A DNA stretch of 64,000 nucleotides from Adenanthera pavonina (Eukaryota; Streptophyta; Magnoliopsida; Fabales; Fabaceae): the NCBI GenBank assembly GCA_026686845.1, contig JAIVEN010000020.1, positions 1,019,501-1,083,500 on the forward strand. Reading direction: 5' to 3'. Every line of letters begins with the position of its first letter. The stretch's first letter is position 1. Position numbers and translations under genes: made by a program. The notes under the pieces are model-generated. The model made no database searches, was not told the DNA's origin, and saw only the letters and a list, made by a program, of their open reading frames with translations. This document shows, one piece after another, positions 23,784-35,493 of this stretch.

Positions 23784-24430
23784 GTAAATTATAATTTTTA
23801 AAATTATATATAAATTTATAATTATAGGTAAAGTTATTAATAAATTTAACAAATTGTATATCAAGCTATAAAAAATTATTACCAAAGTATTCAGTATTAT
23901 AATATTTTTAAAATTTATTATAATTTCCTTATAACTTGACAATAGTTTTTATAATTACTATTGATTTTAATTAAAAATAATTATAATATTAAAATTTTCT
24001 TCCAGTTATTTTCAATTGAATTTATACAATTTCCAACTGAACCTTCACTATTTCTAATTAAACATCCGCTATTTGTAATAAAAGACTTAGGGAAAATTTG
24101 CTTTTTTATAATTATAATTTTTAAAATTGTATATAAATTTATAATTGAACGTAAAGTGATTAACAAATTTAATAAAATGTATATCAAGCTATAAAAATTA
24201 CTACCAAAGTATTCAAATTATAATATTTTAAAATTTAAAAATGTTTTTCTTATTACTTGGTAATAATTTTTTTTATAGATAATATTGATTTTAATTAAAA
24301 ATTATAATATTAATTTTTTTAATATCGATTTTAATTAAAAGTAAATACAATGCTAAATTTTGTTTCTAGGCATTTCTAAGTGCGATTTTCAACTAAACCT
24401 TCATTATTTCCTACTAAACCTCCTATTGGT
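23784..24430. repeat. Two degenerate ~323-bp tandem copies, very AT-rich
   Basis: Landmarks recur at a constant offset: ATAATTTTTAAAATT at 23791 and 24114, and CAAGCTATAAAA near 23861 and 24184. The copies are diverged and non-coding; the mirrored ORFs on both strands are by-products of AT-richness. Confidence 0.75.
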
Positions 24431-27400
24431 GATGTTTTGTGTGCAAGTTGCAGGTGTACGAAAAGAATTGATTCTTAATTGAATGAATAACCTGACCTCA
24501 AAATCAAATGTGTAAGAGCTTGGGTTCTTTATCATAATTTTCTTGAATATATGTACCAGAATATAAAATAAAGTAAATTTATTTAGTTGAGAATGTAAAA
24601 GATAAGAAATTCAGATGAATTAGAAACATGAGACATTGCAATAGTACTAAAACAACATCATCCTAGCTCCTAAGTATTGGATGATGGAAAGAAAGCCTAG
24701 GAGCTGTCAATAAAAAATGCTAGACATGAATAAAGGTATTGGAAAATATAAAGAAGATTAGGAGCTAGCCTAAATGAGGATGAAAATGTGAATAAAAATG
24801 CCTAGAAGGCAATTTGAAGCTTAAAGCTTTGAGTGATGAAATAACTACGTGAGCATGGATTAGAATAAACCCATGGGTGATTGTTATTGTTGGATGTTGA
24901 GGTATGTTGGTTGATCTTTGGATGTGTGTAGATTGGTGTCTATGTTGCTTGTGTCCCCCTTCATATAAATGTTGGCTTGCCAATTTTCTAAGCTTCCACT
25001 TTCTCCATTTTCTACAATTTTAGAAGCCAGATGCTCAGCTTTCTTGTATTTAGCGACAGATCATGCACCATCGGGTCACTTTGTCATTTTGTGCTACTTT
25101 TTCTTCTTTCCATTTTCTAGACTTAGTGAATGAAAAAAAGTTTTTTCTAAAAGCATAACTAATTTAATTAATTAAATAATCTTTAGATCGCAAATACATA
25201 AATAATTTTTATGATTTTTTGTACTTGGCCCTCTAAAATATGGTGCGAACACCTCCATTATTTTGAACTTAGATGCACTTTCAATTGAGTAACGGTTTTT
25301 TCATCCGTAGATTTTTCTTCCATAAATGACCCTGGTCCTTCTTACAAATTTCACAAATTTAAAGTATTTAATTAGTCAGGGTCCATTTCTGTAAATTGTG
25401 GGCCTAGCTCAAACAATTTATCTGGGCCTTTCCCAGAAAAATAATTTCGCAGGCTGTGGAGGTGGATCCTTGCGTAAATCAATTCAATCAAATATGAACA
25501 ATATGAGTTAGCAAAAAAAGAAAAAGAAAAGAAATGAACAATACGAATGGAGCAAAAGTTTTTGTGAAAGCTCCCTCCAAATTAGGTTCAATTGGAACTT
25601 AATTTAAATTAGTTAAAATTTAAGGTGATAACTGAATACTAAATGATTGTTAAAAAAAATGAACCATATGTTTTATGCATTATTAAAACATATTATCTAT
25701 GATTCTTAATATAATATTATTTAATTGAATTATGTGGATTAAGTATGAGAGTTAAAGTTAGTTAACTGTATTAATTTTTTTAAAAATCATAACATTTTTT
25801 TAAAACTATTCTTATTCAATTTCTTTCTTTAAATTCTACCGCAATTGAATAGGGATATTTTGATAATATTTAATAAATAGCACATTATATTTTGAAAATT
25901 GTCCTATATTTATAACTAAAATAAAAGGTTTGGAATTATATAACCTATTTAGACCCAACACCTTTACCAGTTTCTTTTTTTGCCCGACTTAGCAGGGTTT
26001 TTTTTTTTTGCCTGACTTAGTAGGTTCAAATATAGGTATTTATTACTGATTTAATTTCTATCCAAATGCATTATTCATAGGACAAAAATGGTTAGATATA
26101 ATAAATGAGTGATGTATCCTCTTCAATTTAGTCACAGACGCTATAATTATATGCAATGATAGAGGAACCTCACTTTTCTACAAGAATAAATTTGCTGAAT
26201 TTATTAAATTTAATTAATTTAATTGAGAGTTTGATTATATGGGTATTTATAAATTAGATATTTTTACATACATTATACAAAGTATAAGATAAATGATACA
26301 ATTCATTATATGATTTATAATAAATTATATATAAATTTAAAATATTAAAAGGTATACAAGGCTGTATTATTAAAAAAAATTTGAATTGCATGTATGTGCA
26401 GCGACTAATCTTGTTTGGGGTATTGAGGATAAATGATAAACTTCTATAACTAGATTTGTTTCATATATCTTTTCGTTTTATCCAAAAAAAGATTTGTTCC
26501 ATATATAGAGATTAGGAATTAAACCACAACCAATTATTTAAAAAACAAGCGCACTTACTTGTAAATGCTTAATAGTTTTTTTTTATACAATCTTAAAAAC
26601 TTAATAGTTAGTCTATTTTTTTATTAGATCTATCATTTTATTGGTAGTTTTTATTTATTCTATTCTATTTTTATATTAATTTTATTTTAAATTTTTATTT
26701 GTTATTTAATATATAATAGACATTATTTATTAATAGTATAAATAATAGATGAAATAAAAAAAAATAAATTAAAAATAAATTGAGAATCAATTAATTTACT
26801 ATAAAATTCAGAATATATTAATAATAATATAAACTTAATTTTAATAATATTAACTCACAGAAAGAAAAAAAAATACAATTATCGAAAAGAATAAACATGT
26901 ATAAGATTTTTTTATATCAATTGCTATAATAGAAAATTATATTTAATTAATATTATTGTTAAATTACATAAGACCATGTGTGTTAATCTTTATTTTTAGA
27001 TGTCTTTTTTTCCAAGAAGAATGTTCTCACCACATATCATCCTCTGGTTTACTTGTTAGATCTAATAGCTAAGCATTATTTAATTCAGGAGACCTACACA
27101 GGCGATCCCACTTCGGTGGATCTCATTAATTTTTTAGTAACTCTGGAAATAATGTACCTGATCATATTAATGGGTTCTCTTTAATTTTAGAGTAACGTCT
27201 AGAAATAATAAGCCTGATCATATTTATTCAACTATAATTGAAGTTCTATATATATATATATATATATTAATTCAAAAAGGGATGGGTTAGCTAGAAACCC
27301 ATACAAAAATTACATAGGATTAGTAAATATATAAAAAAAATTACATAGGAAATATATATATATATATATATATTCCTCAACTAACTCCCTACAATCAGTG

Positions 27401-27800
27401 GGAGGATTAATAAAGTATATGAAGTCAATGTTTAAGTCTTGAGTACGTAGTTCTATCCAATCAATCAGTATATTTGTTGATATTTCTAGAAACACGACAG
27501 AATTCAATCGTTTCCATTTCTAGCGGAAAGATGAATACGCTCCCTATGGTATTCCTCATGTAAGAGATTTGACATGTATATTAATAATGGTATTGATGGC
27601 TTCCGTGAAGTCGCTAGAAATTAACTATGGGCTGGTGAAAACCCTCGTCCCAACATGATTTTAAACCTTCAAATGATACCCAATGATTTTTACCTCAATG
27701 CAGCGAACAGGTGGGACTTTCTTCATGAAACTGTGTGGTCCTTGATTTCGCCTCCACAAGCTACTTGCACGCTGCTTGTCCTTCATAATTTATCGAACCA
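24431..27800. other. AT-rich intergenic DNA upstream of the MYB gene
   Basis: I find no coding segment. The part at about 25670-25940 shares interior text with the Stowaway elements at 32528 and 36349 (for example GAGTTAAAGTTAGTTAAC) and is probably a decayed copy without its ends. TA microsatellites lie at about 27251-27269 and 27353-27372. The last kilobase would include distal promoter of the MYB gene. Confidence 0.5.
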
Positions 27801-27829
27801 TCCACATTTATTCAAATCCAATTAGATTC

Positions 27830-28002
27830 AACTTCTATATATATATATATATCCCGTCTGGCCTCCTTCCTTCCAACCAGCACCCTAGTCATCTTTGTCT
27901 TCATTTGTCTATCCTTTTCTTGACAACATTCCTCCGTGTGGCCTTAAACCATCAACGTCATCCCTTTTTCTTTTTTTGGTTCCATTTGTAGGTTAAACAA
28001 TA
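27830..28002 (+). promoter_or_regulatory. MYB core promoter and 5' leader (candidate)
   Basis: A TATATATATA run at about 27838-27853 could serve as the TATA element, followed by a pyrimidine-rich leader of about 140 bp and the start codon at 28003 in the context AACAATAATGGG, which suits plant translation initiation. The TATA run is also a microsatellite, so promoter use is inferred. Confidence 0.4.
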
Positions 28003-30403
28003 ATGGGTAGGTCACCATGCAGTAGTGAGAAGGCGGGGTTAAAGAAAGGGCCATGGACTCCTGCGGAAGACCAGAAGCTCGTGGCTTACATTGAACAACA
28101 TGGCCATGGAAGCTGGCATGCTTTGCCTTCCAAAGCTGGTAATTCATTATTCACTCAACTATACGTTCTTTTTGCACCTAAATCTACTTCTAATATTATT
28201 ATGGCTTTGTTATGTTAGATCCATTTTCATTTTTTATGGGTCACTTGATATGGAGGTAGTAGGGAAAAAAAAAGAATTTTTGGGAAGTAGATCACTTGGT
28301 ACGACTTAGTTTCAAGGAAATATGAAACTTCACAGGAAGTAGAACTTATCGAACAAAATCTTGAGAAATTCTACTTTCTAAATACTTTGTGATATTTTGT
28401 CAAAAATATTTTTAACTATTTAATTTATTTCTTTAATAAAAAAGTATTAATGTATTCAACACTAAAACATAACATATTTATTTTAAAAATAATTTCAACT
28501 TCCCAAAAATAAAAAAAATTAAACAAGTAGATAAAATATGAACTTCTTAGAAAGTTTACTTCTTGAAAAGCATGCCAAGGGACTCCTTAGATATCTCTTA
28601 AGGTGTGTGTGTATATATATATATATATATTAATAGTTGAAGAAAGGGATTAACGCAATTACATGAGTTTTGGTGAATAGGACTCAAGAGATGTGGGAAA
28701 AGTTGCAGACTAAGATGGAATAATTACCTGAGACCTGACATCAAACGAGGAAAGTTCAGCTTGCAGGAAGAGCGAACCATTATTCGACTTCATGCTCTCC
28801 TTGGAAACAGGTCATCGCTTTTCCACTGTTCTTCCTCATTTCACGCTTTCATGAGTTCTGAGTTTTAAGTAATTCTTCCACCTTATCATTTTATGTATCA
28901 TCAATAACTGTTTAAAGCACGGCTGGTGTTTTTATATGTCTCCGTAGATATGCATACTGACGTTCATATATAGACACGCACTATTCAGTCTATATTATAA
29001 GATTTTTTTTAAATTTTTATTTAACTCAAAATATAAGGGATTATGTAATTTTTAGTAGAAATTTATCTTTTTACTTCTATTGATTATCGTCTTATAAGTT
29101 GGAAAAGAGAGAATAAGTAAATTTTTAAAATAAATTTTATTGGTAATTAATAAAGATAAAATTGAAATGTTAGATTTTTTTAAAATTTTAATGTGTACAA
29201 CTAACTTATCTTAATAAACGTGAAATAGTTAAAAAATTCTTATAATATAAGCCGGAGAAAGTATATAATTAGCTAGCTAGTAGGTAAAGAAATTAGCATA
29301 TATGAATGAAAGTAAAACATTATTCTCTCTGCTTCTTATTATTATAAGGCATATTTTTAAAGAATTAAGATTTCATTATAATTTAATAAGTATAATTTTA
29401 AAAATTAAGATAATTTTTTAAAATATTAATATTTTAAACTAATTTTGTAGATACGTGGAGATCGGTAAATAGATTGGTATTATTCTTTTCAAATGTGTGC
29501 TAAAATGGTTGATATATACTGTACGATTCAAATTGCACCACATGGTCAGCCATAGCAGCTCACTTGCCCAAGAGAACAGACAATGAGATCAAGAATTACT
29601 GGAACACTCATCTTAAGAAGAGGCTCACCAGAATGGGAATAGACCCTACCACACACCGACCTAAAGTCGACGCCCTTGGCTCAGCTAGCTCCAGCCAGTC
29701 CAATCTCAGGCACACGGCTCAGTGGGAGAGTGCCCGCCTCGAAGCCGAAGCCAGACTAGTCAGAGAGTCCAACTTCCAGCTCTGTTCATCCTCTTTCTCC
29801 TCAGCTCAACCGGCTCGGCTCGTCCTCAACAAAGTCTCAGCTCGGCCGTTGCTACCGCCGTGCCTCGACGTGCTCAAAGCATGGCAAAATTCTTGGTCGT
29901 TGCCGACAGATAAAGACAAAAACACCAGAATGCATGACATGTACGCGTTGATGCTCGCCGATGCTGACGACGACCTTGCATCGCCGGCGTCCATCTTGAG
30001 CTTCCCGGAGCCCATGTTACCACCTAACTCCACTAAAGTCGGATTACCCAGTGAAAATGCACTTAATCCTCCGGCCACTGTGGTTAATTCCACAGCCACG
30101 CCCGCAGCGGTCGAGTCATGGGAGTTTTCGACGGAGGAGAACCAGTACACAGATATCGGAGAAAGAAGAATGACAAGTTTGCGAGACGATGACATTATGG
30201 CGGCGGTGGAAGCATTCATGGCAGTAAGGTATGAGAAAGTTCCAGAAGTGCCGTCGTCCAACAGTGTAATGGAAGGTTTGAATAGCGAAGATAACGATGT
30301 TTATGAATCCAATTACAAGAACTTAGCAAGTGGAGCTGACAGCTTGGGATTCATTAATATTCGTGATAGAAGCATGTTTTGCATAAACAAGAACTTACCG
30401 TAA
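28003..30403 (+). CDS. MYB106-like: R2R3-MYB transcription factor, subgroup 9 (MIXTA / MYB16 / MYB106-like)
   Basis: DNA-binding regulator; subgroup 9 members control conical cells, trichomes and cuticle. Exons: 28003-28138, 28681-28810 and expected 29542-30403, total 1128 nt, 375 residues. R2 carries Trp18, Trp38 and Trp58; R3 carries Phe71, Trp90 and Trp109, all at perfect 19-20 residue spacing. The subgroup 9 hallmark AQWESARLEAEARLVRES is at 148-165. Length fits MYB106 (about 390). Exon 1 and exon 2 boundaries are the standard MYB ones. Odd points: the N-terminus reads MGRSPCSSEKAG, where the family has a second Cys and an acidic residue. Intron 2 ends in AC, not AG, before the expected exon 3, and the next AG (29548-29549) would shift frame from the standard donor. 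So the gene may be mis-spliced, use another donor, or hold a sequence error. All exon frames are otherwise intact. Confidence 0.88.
28606..28630. repeat. GT/TA microsatellite in MYB intron 1
   Basis: A short GTGTGT run followed by a TA run, 50 bp before the exon 2 acceptor of the MYB gene (28680). Confidence 0.85.
28980..29263. mobile_element. Stowaway MITE in MYB intron 2
   Basis: The inverted right end is TACTTTCTCCGGCTTATATT followed by ATAAG; the left end, near ACTATTCAGTCTATATT plus ATAAG, is decayed. About 284 bp, wholly inside intron 2. A second piece of Stowaway-like terminus lies near 29320-29350 in the same intron (TATTCTCTCTGCTTCTTATT), with no partner end found. Confidence 0.75.
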
Positions 30404-30640
30404 TATATAGCATACTGGGGATTCCAAATAAAGATATTTGATTTTTGGATCAAAAGTGATTTTTTTTGGGATAAGAATCGAATTTTTTGAATTTTAAACC
30501 GATTCTTTTTTTCAGGAAAACTCAATTTGATATAAAAACCAAATATCTTATTTTTTTGGTCCCAAAACCTAATTTTCCCTTGATTTCGCTCCCATCAAAG
30601 CTTGGAGTTTGTACTCACAAAACGTAACATTTAGAATGTT
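30404..30640 (+). terminator. MYB 3' untranslated region with AATAAA
   Basis: AATAAA occurs at about 30427-30432, only some 25 bp after the stop codon, followed by T-rich DNA. It is the nearest poly(A)-like signal; the true cleavage site is not visible from sequence. Confidence 0.35.
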
Positions 30641-31540
30641 CCTGTCTTATCATGCTAATTAGTTAACGTAACATTAATATTAGTGTGTTTCTTGTTCTTC
30701 ATTTAAAAGCAATTTGTGTTTAAGGTAGTCTAATCTTAGAGCAAGCTTAGATAAGAGCTTCATGATCAGTAACAACTGAAAATATAATGGTAGCATTATT
30801 ACGTTCCATCCACTTAACTTGGATTCAGATACACGCACTATTGGTTATATAGTTGCATGTATATTGAGGAGAAATTTTTTTAAAAATAATAATAATAATT
30901 GACTTTTATGGTTCAGTATCATAAAATTAGTGAGCTAAAAAAATACTATATTTTTTTTCACATTTAATTTTTTTTTGTTAACATTTCTTGTTTTATTATT
31001 TTGAGCAATGAATGAAAAAGAGGACCGGATTAGCTGGAAAATCGGTAACTGATCTGATCCTGAATAATAGCTAAACCGGACAAAAAGTAAACAAGTAAAG
31101 AGCTGGTTAAGCCGGCTTCAAACCGGGAAAAATCGGCAAAACCGGTAGATAACTAGGGTGAAAGAAGGCTAAGAAAAACAATACTGAAAACGATCAAAAT
31201 AATCAAAGAAGCAGAAGAAGGAAGAAGATGAGGAGAAAGGTCTCAACATCCAGAGTCTTCTGCCCATTTGCTTCCACTCACGATGAAGCATTGCTACTCC
31301 ATGCAACTTCAAGCCATTACTCGGTCTATCCAGTAGCCTTCAATTTTTTAAACCACTTTAGATGCCACAGAAGAAGTTAGAGACTTGAGGAAGGCGCCGA
31401 CTCATCGAGGTAGAGAATTGATTTCAAAAAGAAGAAACCCTAATCTGAGAGAGAGAAAAATACGATGATGACATGGGGGAAGGGAAACCGGAAATGTACT
31501 GATGTATGCCATTCTCATTTAATTTAATAAATAAAATAAA
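30641..31540. other. Intergenic DNA with possible ACCGG-family fragment
   Basis: No gene is recognised. About 31020-31160 is rich in ACCGG/GCCGG words like the Mutator-type family seen at 50502 and 52844, and the purine-rich part that follows resembles the interior of the 52844 element. No ends or target duplication were found. Confidence 0.35.
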
Positions 31541-32078
31541 GGCAAAAACACACTTTTGGTCCTATAATTTTATACTAAGTTTCATCTTGGTCCCTTAACT
31601 TTATTTTGTTTCTTTTTAATCCTTTAATTTTTAAAATGTAATCAAACATTTCCTTATTACTAACATCGTTAATTATATTAACAGAAATGCTGACAAAACA
31701 TTATTCAACATTGACATGTCAATTTTAATTGTCAAATCATCAATATTTCTAATTAATCTTGGGTTTAAAATATTTTTTAATTAGATTAAAAGATTAAAAA
31801 TAAATAATTACAAATAAAAACTTCTAAAAAAAGTCTTAATTTTAAATTTTTTTTATCATGAAAAATGAGTTGAATAAAAATGTAAGCATTTAGAAAATAT
31901 TTTGTTAGTATTTAAAAATGATTGATCAGTATTTTCGACTAATACAGTTAACTGTGTTAATTATAGGAAACATTTTGATTATATTTTAAAAATTAAAGAA
32001 TTAAAAAGAAATAAAATAAAATCAAGAGATTAAAATGAAACTTAATGAAAAGTTAAGGACTAAAAATATATTTTTGCC
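31541..32078. mobile_element. Mutator-like MITE with long terminal inverted repeats
   Basis: The left end begins GGCAAAAACACACTTTTGGT, and the inverted right end GGCAAAAATATATTTTTAGT; pairing continues for about 80 bp (for instance AAGTTTCATCTTGGTC on the left against AAGTTTCATTTTAATC). The flanks are TAAAATAAA (31532-31540) and TAAAATGAA (32079-32087), a 9-bp target duplication with one difference. About 538 bp and non-coding. Confidence 0.85.
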
Positions 32079-32280
32079 TAAAATGAAACCTCACCTCTCC
32101 CCATACTGTGTGTTTTCTTTACGAAAGGGCCCACATTGTGCTTTGAGAAGTCTAATATGTAAGCTCCAAGAGCATAGAAAATGGAATTGGGGTCACTCCC
32201 GTGAGACCACACCGTGGCAGCCTAATTTTTTTTTTTAAATTAAATATTATAGTTAGAAAGATATGCATTTTAAAATAATG

Positions 32281-32824
32281 TACTCTCTCTATTCATATTA
32301 TAGGGTATTTTATATAATAAGCTTTTAGTCTAAAATATATATAGGGTGTTAGATATTTTTCTTCCCATTTTACCCATATCTTCAATTCTTCTTCACTCTT
32401 CATTTATAATTTTATAATGATAATAGAATGAGATATTTAATAAGGGTAGAATGAGAAATATTAGTACTTTTTACATTGATTTTAGGTAGAAAATAATTTT
32501 CTTAATATACATGTATTTAATACAAAATACTCCATCTGGTCCTTAATATAAGATCCTTTTAACCGAATCATAAGGATTAATAATTGGAATTAAAACTAAT
32601 TAACTACCTCGATTTCTCCAAAAATCCTAACATTTTTCCAAAACTACCCTTATTTAATCTTTCTCTCTTTCTCTTTGAATACATTAAATAGAGGCATTTT
32701 TCTGGAAATGTATAATAAATACTACCTCGTATATTGTAAAGAGTCTTATATTTATGACTAGAGCAAAAATCCTATATATAGGACCGGAGGTAGTACCTTA
32801 TAAGATGAACCAAACGGAATAGTA
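32281..32824. mobile_element. Stowaway MITE (outer), interrupted by another Stowaway
   Basis: The left end is TACTCTCTCTATTCATATTA. The inverted right end, TACTATTCCGTTTGGTTCAT followed by CTTATAAGG, lies beyond the inner element. Taking out 32528-32793 joins the two halves into a normal Stowaway tail at a TA, as expected for insertion into an existing copy. Confidence 0.85.
32528..32795. mobile_element. Stowaway MITE (inner), nested in the outer copy
   Basis: The left end is TACTCCATCTGGTCCTTAAT and the inverted right end TACTACCTCCGGTCCTATAT, with TA at each edge. About 268 bp. The interior resembles the elements at 36349 and about 25670, so it belongs to a different subfamily from the outer copy. 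Confidence 0.87.
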
Positions 32825-32865
32825 TATAGTTATATATTTTTTACTCTCTTAATAGCTATATAGTA

Positions 32866-33290
32866 GTGAATGTTAGGTTTTGAAATGACAACAAGAGCAT
32901 AAGATGAGAATAGCGGAGATAAAAATGTTGAGATGGATGCGTGGTCATACAAAATGGGATAAGATACAAATGATTGTATACAAAGGAAAGTTAGAGTAGC
33001 ACCTATCGAGGAGAAAATGGTGAAAATTCGTTTAAGGTGGCTTAGGTATGTAATAAAAAGAGGACAATAGAAGCCAATAAGCAGAGTTGATCCAATGGCT
33101 TGGATCATATTAAAAGGTATAGAGGAAGACTAAGAAAGATACTAAGAGAAAATATAAGGCGTGACTTTTTTATAAATAATTTATATGAAGAAATGGTGTT
33201 TGATAAAGTCCATTATTATTGTATAACTCATGTAATTGACCATATTTAGTGAGATAATGATGATGTTGTTACTGTTATTATTGCATCGCT
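32866..33290 (+). pseudogene. RTE-type LINE, 3' fragment
   Basis: Across frameshifts and stops the plus strand reads like the C-terminal end of plant RTE LINE proteins: MLRWM near 32928, then VAPIEEKM and LRWLR near 33000-33040. The last part, with ATTTAGTGAGATAATGATGA followed by GTTGTTACTGTTATT near 33245-33285, matches the usual RTE 3' terminus with its short-unit repeat. The reverse transcriptase and endonuclease domains are missing. Dead, 5'-truncated copy. Confidence 0.75.
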
Positions 33291-34791
33291 TAATGATTGC
33301 ACTAAGAGTTTAGAGTTCTAGTTTTTACTTTATAACATTAGAAGAATAAAAATTGTATAAAAATACAACTGTATAACTCTAAAAAACTTGTTTTTTTATC
33401 TCTTAACTTAAATCTTAAAAAAAAAAAATAAATAAGGGTGGGAGGAGGGCCGCTGAGGTGTCTCTGCGGAGACACCCCCACCACGTAGAAAATCATTTTT
33501 TTAGTTCCACTCAGTACTCAGCGGATCTATAACGCAGTGGGAATGGAAGTGGAGTGTGCGTATAAGATATACTACGTGATAAAATAATACTTTAAGTCAT
33601 TACATGGCCCATTGTCTCAGATCTTTAAATTGTAAATATTTATTTGTGCTTTTATACTGTATAAACAGTATAAATCTCTTATCTCTTATAATTACTCCAT
33701 TTGCAAATTATAAAATATTTATTTATTTTTTTAATTTATATTTTTACTTCTCATATTTACTCATTTTAATTTTTTAAATTTTCCATACATATTTTTGTTA
33801 TTATTTTTTGTATTTTCTTTTTTTAAAATAATTAATACATAATTAAAATTATATTAATTTAATTATGATAAATTCAATAATGGTTAGACTACGGTCTAAC
33901 TAGTAAACCTTAAATCTGTATCCCAATCAGTTCCATAAACTACCCGATTTTTACTACCATAATTTTGAGCCTAAAAATGTTGGAATACAAGATGAACATA
34001 TAAATTTTTTGTTGGTAGACTTAACATATGATTTCTACACCACACGAGTTGCTTTCGTCCCCTATGCATGTAGCATGTAGCATGTAGCATGTGGACGACC
34101 CAGTACGGTCCGTCCTGTCTCTTAATGTACCTCTGCTTCCAAAGTAGTAAACAGGTCCTTTTATTTGTCGGAAAGAGAAAGCAGTTTCTTTTATTGAAAA
34201 AAAAAGTTTTTCAAAAAAATTGTTTCTTTATGTATAACTATATAAAATTTATTATTTTTGTAAATCTTATATGTGCCCTCTATTTTGATAACTAGATTGT
34301 GAAACCTTATTTTGAATGAAGTCTAAAATGAATTACACTATTTATTTTTTATAAATAATATGAATTTTTATAAATTTTATATAAATAAAATTAGAAACAG
34401 AATAGGATAGTTTTAAAATAATATTTTTTATTTTTCTTCTTAAGTTTGATTAATTATTTTTTATAAATAATATGAATTCCTATAAATTTTATATAAATAA
34501 AATATGAATTTGTATTAATTTTGATTGATGTGAGTGGTTCCATGCATGTGTATAAATTATAGCAAAAAAGAAACAGAGTCCCTATCTCATAGTTAAAATT
34601 TAACCTTTTTCTTTTATTTCATTGCCCAGGACAAATGCAAAAATTTCAAACATGATATTTAGTACACTGACTGAATTTTTATTTGCATTGCACTGATTGG
34701 CACATTGCATTTATTAAGCCAACCAAAGTGAAGACCTTTCCTTGGGAAAAAGTTATGCGTCATTTTAGCTTATTATGTGTAGCATTACAAA
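33291..34791. other. AT-rich intergenic DNA, no gene seen
   Basis: No domain-bearing frame. A perfect hairpin, GGTGTCTC / TGCG / GAGACACC, stands at 33457-33476 in a small GC-rich island, and a short ATGTAGC-type tandem occurs near 34066-34092. The 68-codon frame at 34089 is not recognisable. Confidence 0.45.
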
Positions 34792-35078
34792 TGAAATATT
34801 TTATTCTATCTAAAATATAAGTTCTCATTAATAAAGTGTATATAAATTAAGAAAGATAATTAAATTATTTAAATTTATTAAAAACTTGTATTATTTTTTA
34901 ACATTATTCTTAATAGATATAATTTTTAAAATAATTTTCTCTCTCATAGACTAATTAATGATAAGAATAAACTAAAAAAAAATCATTAATATTTTTAATT
35001 TCACCTAAAAAGAACTTATATTTTAGTCCAAAAAAAGTTCTAAAAACAAACTTATATTTTGAACCAGAAGAAATATTC
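34792..35078. mobile_element. Decayed Stowaway MITE
   Basis: The left end GAAATATTTTATTCTATCTA and the inverted right end GGAATATTTCTTCTGGTTCA are both followed by AAATATAAGTT. The outermost bases are degraded, so edges are approximate. Confidence 0.65.
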
Positions 35079-35493
35079 CATTTGATTAAAAAAAATACTT
35101 AGAAGGATATATTACGATTATAATTATGAAAAATAAAACTTACCTTAAACATTTAATTCCTTTTCAAATATTTAAATCCTAGAAAACTTAAATAAAAAAG
35201 TTTTAAACATTTTTATTCAACATTCTTGTATTATATTTATGCTATCGATTTTAGTGAGTTTAAGATGCACCATAAGTGAGTTGGATGAGCTCAGAAATAT
35301 TTGCTAAAACAAAGTGTCCGGTCTTTACATATTTTATTGAACTTGCATTTTGTGCCATCTATACTTTACTTTGATGTGACAAACTTTTGTTAAAGGATGC
35401 CTTTAGTGGTGCTTCCACATCATTGTTTGGAGTTTGCAGGTATTATCTTTTTGAATTAATTTGTCTTCTTGAATTAATATTGGTTCCTAAAAG

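Noticed and set aside
23589..24194. Facing frames of 117, 77 and 68 codons on both strands
   Set aside because: They arise from the AT-rich tandem repeat; their content is almost only Ile, Asn, Lys, Leu and Tyr, with no domain.
29806..30261. 151-codon minus-strand frame opposite MYB exon 3
   Set aside because: It mirrors a GC-richer coding exon, has no family motif and no splice or promoter context; a shadow of the MYB reading frame.
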